DNA of 22,569 nt from positions 1 through 22,569 of the forward strand of contig JABYQS010000439.1 of the NCBI GenBank assembly GCA_022592435.1, written 5' to 3'. Under the pieces are notes generated by a model that was not told the origin of the DNA, did not search any database, and was given only the letters and a program-made list of their open reading frames with translations. This document shows positions 1 through 9,567 of this stretch, one piece after another. The first letter of the stretch is position 1. Each line of letters opens with the position of its first letter. A program made the position numbers and the translations under genes. This DNA comes from Cerioporus squamosus. Its lineage: Eukaryota > Basidiomycota > Agaricomycetes > Polyporales > Polyporaceae.

Positions 1-12
1 CCAACCTCGCCT

Positions 13-966
13 TCAAGCGGCTTGGACGGCAGCCACGAAGCTCTCCAGGTCAGTCGGCAACATGTCGTACGGATTCTGGTTGTTGGCTTGAACGTCGTCC
101 GTCACATAGAACGCCTTGATACGGTCAGTCGTAATCAGCTGCGAGATGAGGGACGTCGGCGGGGGTAGATGGGCCGTCATGGAGCACGACGGCCTGTTTC
201 GAGGCGGGAGTCGAAGAGTTCAGAGAGAGCTGGCTAGGGCTGCCGCACCAACATCAGCACGGCATGAGCAAACAAGCTCGAGAGTCATCTTACGTGAACT
301 GATTGAAGAAGTTCTCTGCAGTTAGCAGGGAGGTCGGCAAGGTTGTAGTACCGGGTGTCCTGCGGGGCGGACCCGGGGTTCAAGGCCACCTGCAGTAACC
401 CATCGAGCATGTCAGTAGGGTGAACTGATGCATAACGTGACTACCACTCTGGACGCACGAAATTGAATAGCGAACTCGCATGAGACGTGAACGTTTGATA
501 CGTCGCGAAGTCCGCCGAAAGGCCAGATACCTGGTCAAAAAAGATCCCATCCGGCCTGTACGCGACCGCCCATCCATTGTACGTGTTGATATCCGTGGTT
601 GCCCTCGCCTGGTGGCTCGATGTGCCCTCGAATGTCGCGACATATCCGAGTACGACGACATTCGGCTTGTTTAGCAGTTGCGGGATACACTGTTGGTATT
701 CTGGCCCTGCCTGTGTGTTCGGGTTCCCGGGGCCGCTGTTCGGGTTTATGATGGTCCAAAACGGGACCGTGGGGTGCGCGGTGATGCTGTGTCCCGACGT
801 GTTAGTGACAGCCTCAGGAAGGATCAGTACGTAGTACTCACGTGCTAAGCAGAGGTGCCCAGCCAGAACAGTCGGGACTTCCGACGGGGTTGATGTAGAG
901 CGGGATCAGCACTCCGGACGACAGGGTGGCGGCGGCGGCAGCCGCGGCACGGGGGAGGTTGTACAT
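13..966 (-). pseudogene. Spherulin-4-family protein, two apparent frameshifts
   Basis: Four exons on the minus strand: 966-842, 786-459, 389-294 and 239-13; the three introns (55, 69, 54 nt) have GT-AG ends, the first with a CTAAC branch site. The protein (about 257 residues) shows Spherulin-4 hallmarks: GVLIPLYINPVG near the N-terminus, then HPTVPFWTIINPNSGPG, VVVLGYVATFEG, DINTYNGW, GIFFDQVS, VALNPGSAP, and near the C-terminus ASKQAVVLHDGP and LITTDRIKAFYVTDD. The family is named after Physarum spherulin 4 and is common in fungi; its biochemical role is unclear to me. Two places need one base removed to keep the family sequence: the C-run around 328-333 (between ADL and LTAENFF) and the run of five G (plus strand) at 161-165. 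Either the gene is a recent pseudogene or the assembly has homopolymer errors. No clear signal peptide; the ATG at 966 is the only reasonable start seen. Family call is strong; functional state is uncertain. Confidence 0.8.
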
Positions 967-2075
967 GATGGACTGTCGCTCCCTACTCAACAAAGCAGAC
1001 GAGTAAGCGCAACTAGAAGACGAGCAGCGTTGCTCGAATATATAGTCGTCTTGAAGTCTAGGCTTCTCCGTCCTCGTCGCGTGAAAGCCACGGTGATTGA
1101 TACACCGCCACCATGCGTGAACCGGAGAGATCGCAACCAGGGAGCAGGTGTTCATGCGGATGATCGGTACTGGACTGCGGACGCGACAACATGGAGTCAG
1201 CATGCTGTTCACCATGAGTATAGTTTCATCCTACTCGAATCGAAAGCCGTCGGCGCGAGCATGCCAATGACAGTTCCGTGAGAGACCGGACGTACAGGTA
1301 ACTTATGTATGTACTGTAATCTTCTATGCTGCACTACCTGACGATTAGCTTAGTTCTGAAAGGACCTTATGACCTCACCAATGAACCAATTTGTAGGTCA
1401 TGACGAGTAGACTCTTGTCAGGTTTCTCGGGACGCCGGTTGCTGCATTGTAGTACCTTTGGAGCAGGTTCCGCCGTGTCAGAAAGAACGAAACCATCCGA
1501 AGATCTTGCGGAAATAGGAAGCCTGGCCGAAACGCTACCGTGCACCTGGACATTCAGGACGCATGATCCTGTCACGGTGAAACTCGATCATATAGAAGGC
1601 GTCGAGCCCAGGTCTAGGCTCACGCAACACTTGTCAGCGAGGAGCTACTTCAGCGTATTTTGAGAAAGAAGGTAGGCACATACCGGCAATATGTGGGCGT
1701 CGCCCTCAGGTTCCACAGCCTCCAGTTGGCCCACCATTCACAAAGCAACTGACGAGAAGCCTCCCGGACGGGACGCTCATCGTGCAATCGACCGTGCTTT
1801 GACACTGAAAGGAGCGGACTCCCGCGGTAGGTGGCATATGGTAGGCCGGGGTCCTTGAGTGATCTCCTACAGACCAAATGTATGTCCAGCGAACTTCAGA
1901 GCCAAGATAGCATCAAGCCTGGCTCAGAGTGGTCGATACATACGGTTATACGAGGTGAGGGCGTTGTGAGTGCGACTCAGAAGTGAAACGTAGGGCCGGT
2001 GGCACGGTAAATCGAGCATGCTCGGGCGTCGAGAGAATCCCCCACTGGATTGAGCGCCCCCGCTGCATCAAAGAT
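967..2075. other. Intergenic region between Spherulin-4 gene and kinase copy A
   Basis: The first part holds the Spherulin-4 promoter. I see no convincing gene in the rest: open frames on both strands are short and show no family motifs or splice structure. The stretch from about 1826 to 1971 resembles 3241-3372, so it is the 3' flank of the duplicated kinase unit (shared words include gtccttgagt at 1851/3259, agagccaagatag at 1898/3312 and cgttgtgagt at 1962/3363). Confidence 0.5.
1039..1044 (-). promoter_or_regulatory. TATA box of the Spherulin-4 gene
   Basis: TATATA lies 73 bases upstream of the proposed ATG at 966, a sensible distance for a core promoter with a short 5' leader. Confidence 0.45.
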
Positions 2076-3080
2076 CTATCCGATGAAGGCAATCACCCAG
2101 AGTGCCTCACGCACACCGGGTCGACAACGACATACGGCGGTGCATCCTTGCTCATTGCCCACGAGCCATGTGGCGTAGCGGCGGAGTTTCCAAGGTTGAG
2201 GTCGGTCGCGATACACCCACTATTGTAGCAAGGTCAGAACGGATTCCATACACCAGTCTTGGCTCACCTTACTTTCAGCAGCGTCTGGAAGGTGAAACCG
2301 AGGCAGTATACGTCCCATGAAAAGGGATCGAGGCGCGTTATTCCTTGGGGCTTTGGTACCTGCGTCTGCGGCAGTTCGGTGGATGGCTGGCGTCCGGGAC
2401 CCAGATCAAAGCAATGAGACACGCCGAAGTCGATTATGTAGATCTTCCCGAGTTCGACACAATCATGGAGCGGTATATGGTACTCTAGCGCCTCCACGAA
2501 GTTATTGATGGCCACGTCCTGTGCATCATTCCATGAGTAGATATATACTCTAGCAGAGATTGTATCTCACCATGTGAGCGATCCTTCGACTATGAAGCAT
2601 TTCCACAGCCTAAAAGGTAGAGTGATGAATGAAAATATACGTGATATGTAAAGGACGAACCTCCACCATCTGGCGGAAATTGCAGACCAAGGACGCGAAG
2701 TCCCATGTCGATATGTCCGCAGTCGTCAGGTCAGCCAAGCATGGCATGATAACGAATGGGCGTGGAGTGTCGGATTGAACGACGATGCTTGGCAGTATAT
2801 GGTCGCGAGAGGCCAAGTCGAGTCGAAGGAGCTTGTCATAGACAGAGGCTTCTTCGCTAGTAGCAACTGTGATCTTGACCGCAAATGTGGGAGGATGAGT
2901 AGAGTAGACTTGTCCCTAGCAAGTGCACCATCAGTCTCGTCCTGACAAGCAATAGTTTGGACTGACAGGCTTGAAGGCGTACACCAGATGAATGTCCCTC
3001 GAGGTCACCTCCGCATGATTTGACAGCCATGCCGGGGGGTAAAACGATTCCCTGAAGCGTTGCAAGTCTAATTCAGACAT
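2076..3080 (-). CDS. Compact protein kinase-like protein, copy A (C-terminally truncated)
   Basis: Five exons: 3080-2963, 2908-2661, 2609-2571, 2518-2273 and 2219-2076; introns of 51-54 nt. Predicted 264 residues. It parallels copy B exon for exon. Kinase motifs visible: FAVKI (the ATP-anchoring Lys, residue 51), an acidic helix after it, the catalytic loop H-M-D-V-A-I-N-N (assembled across intron 3), IIDFG with the metal-binding Asp at 165, WDVYCLG (subdomain IX) and an RPGVREAL stretch with the subdomain XI Arg. No glycine-rich loop is recognisable and the C-lobe is short. The frame ends at TAG (2076-2078) exactly where copy B has Trp in FIGW; about 36 tail residues of copy B are therefore lost, though related but diverged sequence continues beyond. 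It belongs to a fungal lineage-specific kinase group (inferred); substrate unknown. Key residues are present, so activity is possible. Confidence 0.75.
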
Positions 3081-3577
3081 AGTGGTAGATGGTCGCCGGT
3101 AAGTGCTATGAGGCTGGTTGCAACAGCAAGGACCTACGTTTGGCCTGAGAACAATAGCAAGGCCACGGCCAGTGGGTACAAAGCAACATCAGGAAAACCG
3201 CAAATCTCCGGAGTGCCCTGCGAAGCTCTGGTGGGCTCGCGAGCGCGGTAAGGCCGTCGTCCTTGAGTAAGCACGGTCTATCACTGAGCAGATGAGTGCA
3301 CAGCAGCCTTGAGAGCCAAGATAGAGTCAAGTCTAGCTTGGCATCGTCGAAAGTTGAAACAACGTTGTGAGTTAACGTAGGCGTCAAGACTGGCTAATTC
3401 GCACGATCCGGGTCCGGCCAATGGCATAAATCTGCATTCAACGCTCACTTCGAGTGGTTTGTTCGTGCTGGCAAATGCGTGTAGTGTTGCGCATAGATTG
3501 ATATTGATATCCACAGCGCGACTGGGGAGACGGGATTTGGGTAAGAGCAAGTCCATGGTATATGCTAATAGCTACTA
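3081..3577. other. Intergenic region between kinase copies
   Basis: Contains the upstream region of copy A and, at about 3241-3372, the part resembling the 3' flank of copy A (1826-1971). Relative to copy A, about 190 extra bases lie between this block and the kinase stop codon of copy B. No gene with family motifs was found; the minus-strand open frames at 3106-3387 and 3281-3556 look random. Confidence 0.45.
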
Positions 3578-4696
3578 TCACGGAGGACTCCGATTCGGAC
3601 GCAATGCTCGCCATCTGAACATAGAGGTGAAGGCGTTCCGGAGAAGATCCACCGCTCGCTTGAAGACCCCCGCGGCATTAACTATCCATCCGATGAAGGT
3701 GATCACCAAGAGGGCCTTGCGTGCGCTGGGTCGACATTGGCACACGGTGCTACACCCTAGCTCATTGCCGACGAGCCATGCGGCGTAGCGACGGAGCACC
3801 CATGGTTGTGGTTGGTCGCCATATACCCACTGTCGCAACGGGCTTAGTATCGAATCTGCGCAAGCCATGGCCCAACTTACTCTCAACAGCGTCTGAAACG
3901 TGAAACCGAGGCAGTATACATCCCATGAAAAGGGATCGAGGCGCGTGATGCCCAATGGCTTCGGTACTTGCGACGGCGGCAGTTCAGTAGAGATCTGGCG
4001 TCCGGGGCCCAGCTCATATTGATGAGATACTCCGAAGTCGATTATGTAGATCTTCCCGAGTTCGAGAGAGTCGTGAAGTGACATATGTTGCTTCGTCGCC
4101 ACCACGAAATTGTTCACAGCTACGTCCTGCAGTGCATTGATCGTGAGTAAGGATTCACAGGCAGACTTCACAGTATATCTCACCATGTGAGCGATTCTGT
4201 GGCTATGAAGCATCTCCACAGCCTATCAGGTGTACTTGTGAAAAGTATGAAGTCTCAATTGCATGAAACGACGAACCTCTACCATCTGGCGGAAGCTACG
4301 GGTAAAGGACATGAAGTCCCACTTCTGCAGGCCCGCATTCGTCAGGTCGGTCAAGCATGGCATGATAACAAATGGGCGTTGGGCGCTCCTCCGAACAACG
4401 GTGCAAGGTAACACATGGTTGCGAGAGGCCGGATCGAGTTGAAGAAGCTTCTCATAGATACTAGCTTCCTCGCTAGTGGCGTCTGTGATCTTCACCGCGA
4501 ATTTCTTGGGTGAAGTACAATAGACTTGTCCCTGGTAGCGGTACTATCAGTCCCGTCCTGGCGGCTAGTAGTGTGTACTGACAGGCTTGAGGGCGTACAC
4601 AAGGTGGATGTCCCTCGAAGTCACCTCTGTATGATTCGCTAGCCATGCCGGAGGGTTGAGTGATTCCGTGAAGCGTTGTAAGTCCGAGTCAGACAT
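3578..4696 (-). CDS. Compact protein kinase-like protein, copy B
   Basis: Five exons: 4696-4579, 4524-4277, 4222-4184, 4126-3881 and 3829-3578; introns of 54, 54, 57 and 51 nt, all GT-AG. Predicted 300 residues. Motifs: FAVKI with Lys51, possible helix-C Glu at 58/59 or 64, catalytic loop H134-M-D136-V-A-V-N-N141 fitting HxDxxxxN, I-I-D165-F-G, PKPLGITRLDPFSWDVYCLG with Asp204, and RPSARKAL with Arg250, the usual subdomain XI arginine. So the essential kinase residues are all there despite the small size and the lack of an obvious glycine-rich loop. The tail after about residue 255 has a hydrophobic stretch (LLVITFIGWIV) and then basic residues. Introns 3 and 4 are multiples of three without stops, so unspliced transcripts would stay open; splicing is favoured because it joins H-M to D-V-A-V-N-N. 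The start at 4696 is supported by copy A starting at the same point. Substrate and pathway unknown. Confidence 0.8.
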
Positions 4697-5135
4697 GCTA
4701 CTAGCCAGGTGGGGTTGGCGACCAGGAGCAAGACTGAGCAAGAACCCGATAAGCAAGGTCGTGGTGGTTAGAGGTGGTCGCAACAATAATCCCAGGAAGC
4801 AAGGTCGTGGTGGTTGCAACAATAACAACGCTCGCCACGTGCGCGTGATGGGCCATAGAAGGCCATAGACGGATGACGCGGCATGTAATGATGTTCCCCC
4901 AAGCGGTGAGCACCTCCTCCATGCACCGTGATTCCTGTTTCTAAGCCATACTCCGTCAGTGTCTCAATTTCTACCCCGCAATAAACACGTACCGCGCGTA
5001 CCTGCCCCTGCGAGAGCGACCTATGTTGATGTACACAGCTCTGATTATGATAACATGTACGAGTATACTGTCGAGGGAGTGGAGAACCAGAACATACAGT
5101 GATCAGCTCGGTTCATGTCCGTCGCCCGCTACACC
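4697..5135. other. Intergenic region between kinase copy B and F-box-like gene 1
   Basis: Holds the small direct repeats described separately and the 3' flank of the F-box-like gene. I see no gene here. Confidence 0.45.
4751..4815. repeat. 19-bp direct repeat, two copies 46 bp apart
   Basis: The 19-base word aagcaaggtcgtggtggtt occurs at 4751-4769 and again at 4797-4815, just upstream of kinase copy B. A shorter ggccataga pair follows at 4851 and 4861. The repeats lie in the promoter or 5' leader of copy B; no function can be read from them. Confidence 0.8.
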
Positions 5136-6155
5136 CTATGGGTCGACAGCCCACCATCCAGCACCGCCGCCGATACGGCCCACCCACTCATGGTGCGTCG
5201 TCCTCTCCAAATCCTCGACACTCTGAATCGTCTTAATCGGCGGCATCTCGAAACCATGGTGGCCATGTTCCCGTATCCTCGTCAGCTCCATCTGAGAGAA
5301 GCGCGCCAAAGCTGGGCTGGACCGCGGATTGCGAAGCGACTGAAGAGACCTTGGGATGTCGTACACCTGGACGATGCAGCGCTCCAGGTCCGGGAATACG
5401 GGCGGCACACCTGCTCGTCTTCTATCAGTGCGCACTATGCGGTAGGAGGCAAAGAGCGCACCTTCATTACTGAGATTACGAAGGAGCAGACTCCGTATAT
5501 CTTCATCGATGTAATCCTGGCGGTAACTTCCCGAAAGTCGCAGATGAGTGAGGTGCGGCGCGTGCTTGCTCCAGTGGGAGAAGAGCACCGTAGGGGAGAC
5601 GAGGTTGAGTCGCACGAGGTGCGGATAGAGAGGCTCCGTTGTGTCGATCGCTGTCGCCTCGCCAAGTTCTGCGACCATCTCCCTTCCGCCCATAATAGTG
5701 AGCTCCCGTAGATTCGGGAAACCAGAGCGCCCTATCGGATTCAGGAATTGACTCGGACACTGAACCAGGACGAGTGTCTCGAGCTCGGGAGCAACCAGCG
5801 CAAGGAGGGCAAGCGCGTGCCCCACGAATGTCGTCCCGAAATAAGGCCACGTGTCGGGTGGGTGGACGTATCTCGCGAACCAGTGGTAGGTCGAAGTTGC
5901 TGGAGACGCGATGTAGAGGTGTCTGAGCAGCGGCATCGCTGCTCGAGAACGAGCGCGTTCTAGTGCAAAAGTGGCGAGGAAGCTGGCCATACGCGAAGGC
6001 GACCCGGAGCGTAGCGCCACTGAGTGGAAGCGGGATGTGCTCGAAACGTCGCGGATACATTTGGAGACCAGACTGAGCGAGCATGCCGTACGCCCACCGT
6101 CGGTGCAAGCGAGGGAGAAGATAACTCCAAGCAGCTCATATGGCAACATGCCCAT
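5136..6155 (-). CDS. F-box-like / LRR-type protein, paralogue 1
   Basis: Two coding exons, 6155-5471 and 5410-5136, around a 60-nt intron (phase 1); 319 residues. The N-terminus MGMLPYELLGVIFSLAC followed by TDGGRTACSLSLVSKCIR is the F-box-like helix bundle seen in many mushroom proteins, followed by SRFHSVALRSGS and leucine-rich segments such as PHLVRLNL and APHLTHLRLSGS. F-box proteins usually link substrates to Skp1/cullin ubiquitin ligases; the target here is unknown. The start was set at the ATG directly after a likely 5'-leader intron (6213-6156, GTGAGT...ACAG), with a TATA-like element upstream. The same intron position and phase occur in the two paralogues at 18.2-19.5 kb and 20.7-21.8 kb. 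The intron is in frame and lacks a stop; it is called because the paralogues have one at this spot. The frame ends GGGAGWWAVDP, resembling the Gly/Cys-Trp ends of the paralogues. Confidence 0.82.
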   Translation of the reverse strand: MGMLPYELLGVIFSLACTDGGRTACSLSLVSKCIRDVSSTSRFHSVALRSGSPSRMASFLATFALERARSRAAMPLLRHLYIASPATSTYHWFARYVHPPDTWPYFGTTFVGHALALLALVAPELETLVLVQCPSQFLNPIGRSGFPNLRELTIMGGREMVAELGEATAIDTTEPLYPHLVRLNLVSPTVLFSHWSKHAPHLTHLRLSGSYRQDYIDEDIRSLLLRNLSNEGALFASYRIVRTDRRRAGVPPVFPDLERCIVQVYDIPRSLQSLRNPRSSPALARFSQMELTRIREHGHHGFEMPPIKTIQSVEDLERTTHHEWVGRIGGGAGWWAVDP

Positions 6156-6213
6156 CTGTTCATAATTAGGACCGCGAGGCGTGAATCGATAATTGTTGAG
6201 ACGCAGCACTCAC
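6156..6213 (-). other. Probable 5'-leader intron of F-box-like gene 1
   Basis: A GTGAGT donor at 6213 and an ACAG acceptor ending at 6156 frame 58 bases directly before the ATG. No in-frame ATG is present in the short stretch between the TATA-like element and the donor, so the first exon would be non-coding. Confidence 0.5.
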
Positions 6214-6258
6214 CGTGTAGGACTGCTTGGCGAACAGCTTTCTCGAAACCGGCGAGCC

Positions 6259-6266
6259 TACTTATA
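6259..6266 (-). promoter_or_regulatory. TATA-like element of F-box-like gene 1
   Basis: TATAAGTA on the minus strand lies about 46 bases upstream of the proposed leader-intron donor and about 104 bases upstream of the ATG. Confidence 0.4.
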
Positions 6267-6643
6267 GATGTCTGCGCACAAGTTGCCGTTCAAAGTCAGA
6301 TGACGCGCGCGCAAATGAGGCGATGAGACCAAGAGCGCTGTGAACACCTCACAATCGTGACGGCGCAGAACAGCCGCGAAATGCGACCCGATTTCGTATC
6401 CCGTCGGCGCATGTCATCAATCTCACAGCTTCTGCACCGCGCGCCGGAAGAGTGCAGTGCGATTCATGCACTGAGAAGGAGACCCTTGATCACGCCAACA
6501 TGTTTGAATCGTCGCGTGCATTCAACCTGCCAATCAACAAGTGACCCTGTATACCTTCTCGTGAGATCATCCCATGTAAGTCGTAAACATCCATCCCGCC
6601 TCCTGAACCAGGCCATATCAGAAACGAGGCCTCAACAGGAGAC

Positions 6644-8910
6644 CTACGATTTCTTCACAGAATCCGACGCCGAGTCCTCCTCAGACAGAAGCATACCCGT
6701 GTCCGCATACGAGCGGTGCTTCTCCGCCCACGCGACAGCGTCCCGCCTCCCGGTCGTGACGTCGACCCCGAACCAGATGACGAGGCTCGCCGCGACGCAC
6801 AGCGCAAAGAGGAACGGGAAGCCCTTCCAGTTGTCGCCCGTGTTGTCGATGATCGCCTGTATGACGTTCGGGCCGATCATCGATGACGCGCGGTTCGAGA
6901 GCCCGAAGAGGCCGAAGAACATGTTGTCGAAGCCGGGAGGGGTGAGCTCGGCCATCATCGTTTGGGAGAAGGCGTAGTAGGGAGCTTGGAAGAGACCGAA
7001 GACGACGTTGTATGCCCAGAACTCCCAGACGTTGTGGAAGCTGAGATCTGGTTAGGATGGCGTGCACTCGACCCGCGGGGTAACGTACTTACCCTAGCTT
7101 AGTAGTCCAGATGCCGATCATGCCCCAGAGCGGAATCATTATCGTGACGACGTTGGTAACAACGAACTGCACAGTGCAATCATCGTCAGCACTGCTCGAT
7201 GGAGATGAGCAGAAACACTTGCCATCTTCTTCGTGCTGATCTTCCAGTGGCGCTGAATGTACCAGAAGCCCAGGGTACTCGCAGTCGATGTGATCGCTTG
7301 CGACAGACCCAGGTAGGTGTTCTCCAGGAACGAGAAGTGGAACTTGTCGTTCTGGCAGATGGAGACGAGCGTGCCCGTAGTGTTCAACCCCTAGCCAAGA
7401 GAATGCAAGCATCAGAGTAACTCCCTCAGCAGTTGAACGGCGTACTTACATCAGCAAGAAGGAAGAAGGAGACGAGGTACACGAATGTGTACGGGAGTTT
7501 CTTGTATTGCTTGAATGCGATCCAGATCTGCTTCCATCCTACTGTGACATAATGCTCGCCCTTCGGAAGGGGAGGGCCAGGTCGTGGTTGTTGGAAGATG
7601 ACTGAGCAGGGTTTCAGTAACAATCGGAACGAATATCGTCGGATTGAACCTACACCACCAGATGCCGGTGAGTACCCAATACCCGTTCGTCCTATAGAGC
7701 ACGTCAGAATCCCAGAGAGCAAAGGCAGGGACGCACAGACTTACAGGACGATCACGTAGTTGTTGACCTTGGGGTTGTTCATGAGCGGGAGCAGCAGAGA
7801 GAGGTTGAGGCAAAGCGTGAAGATATATCCGACGTTACTGTGCATCTAAGCCTCCATTAGTACGAACTGGCGACAGAGGGCCAACTGAGGAACACACCGT
7901 GCTGATGTTGCTAATTCGGTTCTTCTCCATGCTCTCCTCGACCTCGTACTCCTCAGCAGGGATTTCTCCCTTCTCGAACTTCTCGCGCAGATCGCGCGCA
8001 TGCTTGGTGTTGCGAGCGAGGCGCGGGAAGAGGGCAGCGTAGAAGACAAGGGTCGCGCCGTACGAGATGAAACCAATCATATAGAGTGCCATGGCTACTC
8101 CCCACCTATCCGGTGCTTCAAACTGGGTCAAGAGGGCGACCTATGCGAATATAAGGGCACATGGACGTACACGTCAAGGACATGCTCGCAAACTGGGCAC
8201 CCCAGCAAATCACAGTGATGACCAGAAGCAACCAACGCCCGAACGACCCGTAGTCTGCGGCAGAGCCGATGGTGGTGAAGATGAGAGTCATGATCTGGCG
8301 GGCACGTCAGTCTACCATGAAAGGGCACAACGAATAAGTATGAAATCGACTTACCGCGAAGCTGACACCGTTGGCGACCAAAACCACTGAGCTGACAGCC
8401 TTATGGCCTCCACCCCACGGTAAGACACATTGACCGGAGGAGCCGTCCCCGGAACAACTGGAGCCAGGGCCTCTGACAGGGTCATAGCCTGCAGCCGTAG
8501 CAAGAGACTGGAACAGAGTCATGGAATAGCCTATGCGGACACGGAGTTTGAGAACCATGCAGCTCTCCCTATTCATGAGAAGTGCTCACCATTCGGCCCA
8601 ACACCGTTATCACCATTGTAGTACACTGCGCGGTTCCTCCAGGTCAGTCTGGCTTTTACATCCCAGTTTGTACAAGCATACAGTAGTAGCTCCAGAGTTC
8701 CTAGACACACCAAGTGAGCATCCAAACCAGGCTTATACTGGAGCATATACATACCTTGCGAGTGACGATGGGCTCGTCCTTGCTAACGGGGGCTATCGCG
8801 ACCGCCTCCACCTCAGCGATGTCCTTTCGCGACCCATCTCGCGTGTCCGTGGTGACAAGAGGTGAAGGCGCGACCTCCAAAGGAACCTCGGGCATGGGTA
8901 GACGCGACAT
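6644..8910 (-). CDS. ATG22: Autophagy-related protein 22 (vacuolar amino-acid effluxer)
   Basis: Twelve exons: 8910-8755, 8700-8682, 8625-8590, 8530-8355, 8294-8173, 8105-7898, 7845-7745, 7691-7654, 7601-7450, 7390-7223, 7166-7093 and 7040-6644; all joins keep frame, giving 548 residues, close to yeast Atg22 (about 530). ATG22 is a polytopic vacuolar membrane permease of the major-facilitator superfamily that exports amino acids released by autophagic breakdown. Recognisable family segments: KELWSYYLYY, FTTIGSAADYGSFGRW, MIGFISYGATLVFYAALFPRL, SNVGYIFTLCLNLSLLLP, YWVLTGIWWF, IPLWGMIGIWT, and from about residue 437 APYYAFSQT, MMAELTPPGFDNMFFG and LSNRASSMIGPNVIQAI. The N-terminal 50 residues are hydrophilic, probably cytosolic; the C-terminus is acidic and Ser-rich. 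Intron 10 (7222-7167) begins with GC instead of GT. Exon 2 is only 19 nt. No frameshift or internal stop. Membrane-segment number was not computed. Confidence 0.92.
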
Positions 8911-9567
8911 TGTTCGTCCTGCCTCGTCGACAAGGACAGAAAGCTGAGGGCGAGATCGAGCGTCGGGGAGGAAGCTCAAGAGGCGCAAAGGCCCGGTCCG
9001 AGCATATATGGACCACACTGGAGTACTCTGGGAACGGCAGGGATCATGCTTGAGTCTGGCCAGCGTGCGCGCCGGGGCTTATCATGTGGCCGATAGTGGA
9101 TGATGGACAACGTTGAGGTGGGGGTCCGTGAGTCCCATGATAACACTATACAGTCGATAGAGGCGTTAAGTGCCCTGGTGTCGTCCACAGGTACGCATGA
9201 TAGATGGGGGCACGAGGAGACATGCTGGAAGAGAGCGAGCAGCGGTCGGGGTACGCGCTTGTGGCTAAGCCATCGTCGATTGGGATCTGGGACTAAGCGC
9301 GCAGAAAGTCTATTCCGGACCGCAAGCAACGTCCTGCAAGCTCGCAGAATACCCAGTATGTACGAGGATTGTGAGCAGTCTGATAGGGTCAGGACTATGA
9401 AAAGGAAGTGGTGAAGTAACGTCACTTGGAGTTGCAGCGTGAGCGATTCCACCAGCCCTTCGCTGCTCTCCCTACGGTATGGCAGGATACTTATGTGTGC
9501 TTGCGTCTGAGATAGCACCGGGTACCGCGCGGTCCATATTAGTTAGAAATGTATGATACAAGGACAA
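8911..9567. other. Intergenic region between ATG22 and the peroxisomal carrier gene
   Basis: ATG22 promoter side and 3' flank of the carrier gene. A weak TATA-like word (catatatgg, about 9003-9011) lies roughly 95 bases before the ATG22 start. The open frames here lack motifs and I take them as chance. Confidence 0.4.

Noticed and set aside
296..395. A 36-nt intron (GTACTAC...CTAACTGCAG) to explain the first Spherulin-4 frameshift
   Set aside because: It is shorter than any other intron here, its phase does not restore the frame, and it would delete the conserved ADL segment.
4697..4828. N-terminal extension of kinase copy B in frame
   Set aside because: It has no ATG, consists of low-complexity Leu/Pro/Thr from the direct repeats, and copy A has its ATG at the position equivalent to 4696.
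6357..6977. Plus-strand open frame of 206 codons
   Set aside because: Half of it is antisense to the strongly supported last exon of ATG22, and the rest shows no family sequence.
8976..9518. Minus-strand open frame of 180 codons between ATG22 and the carrier gene
   Set aside because: No motifs, no splice context, and it would overlap the ATG22 promoter. A real small gene cannot be excluded, but nothing supports one.
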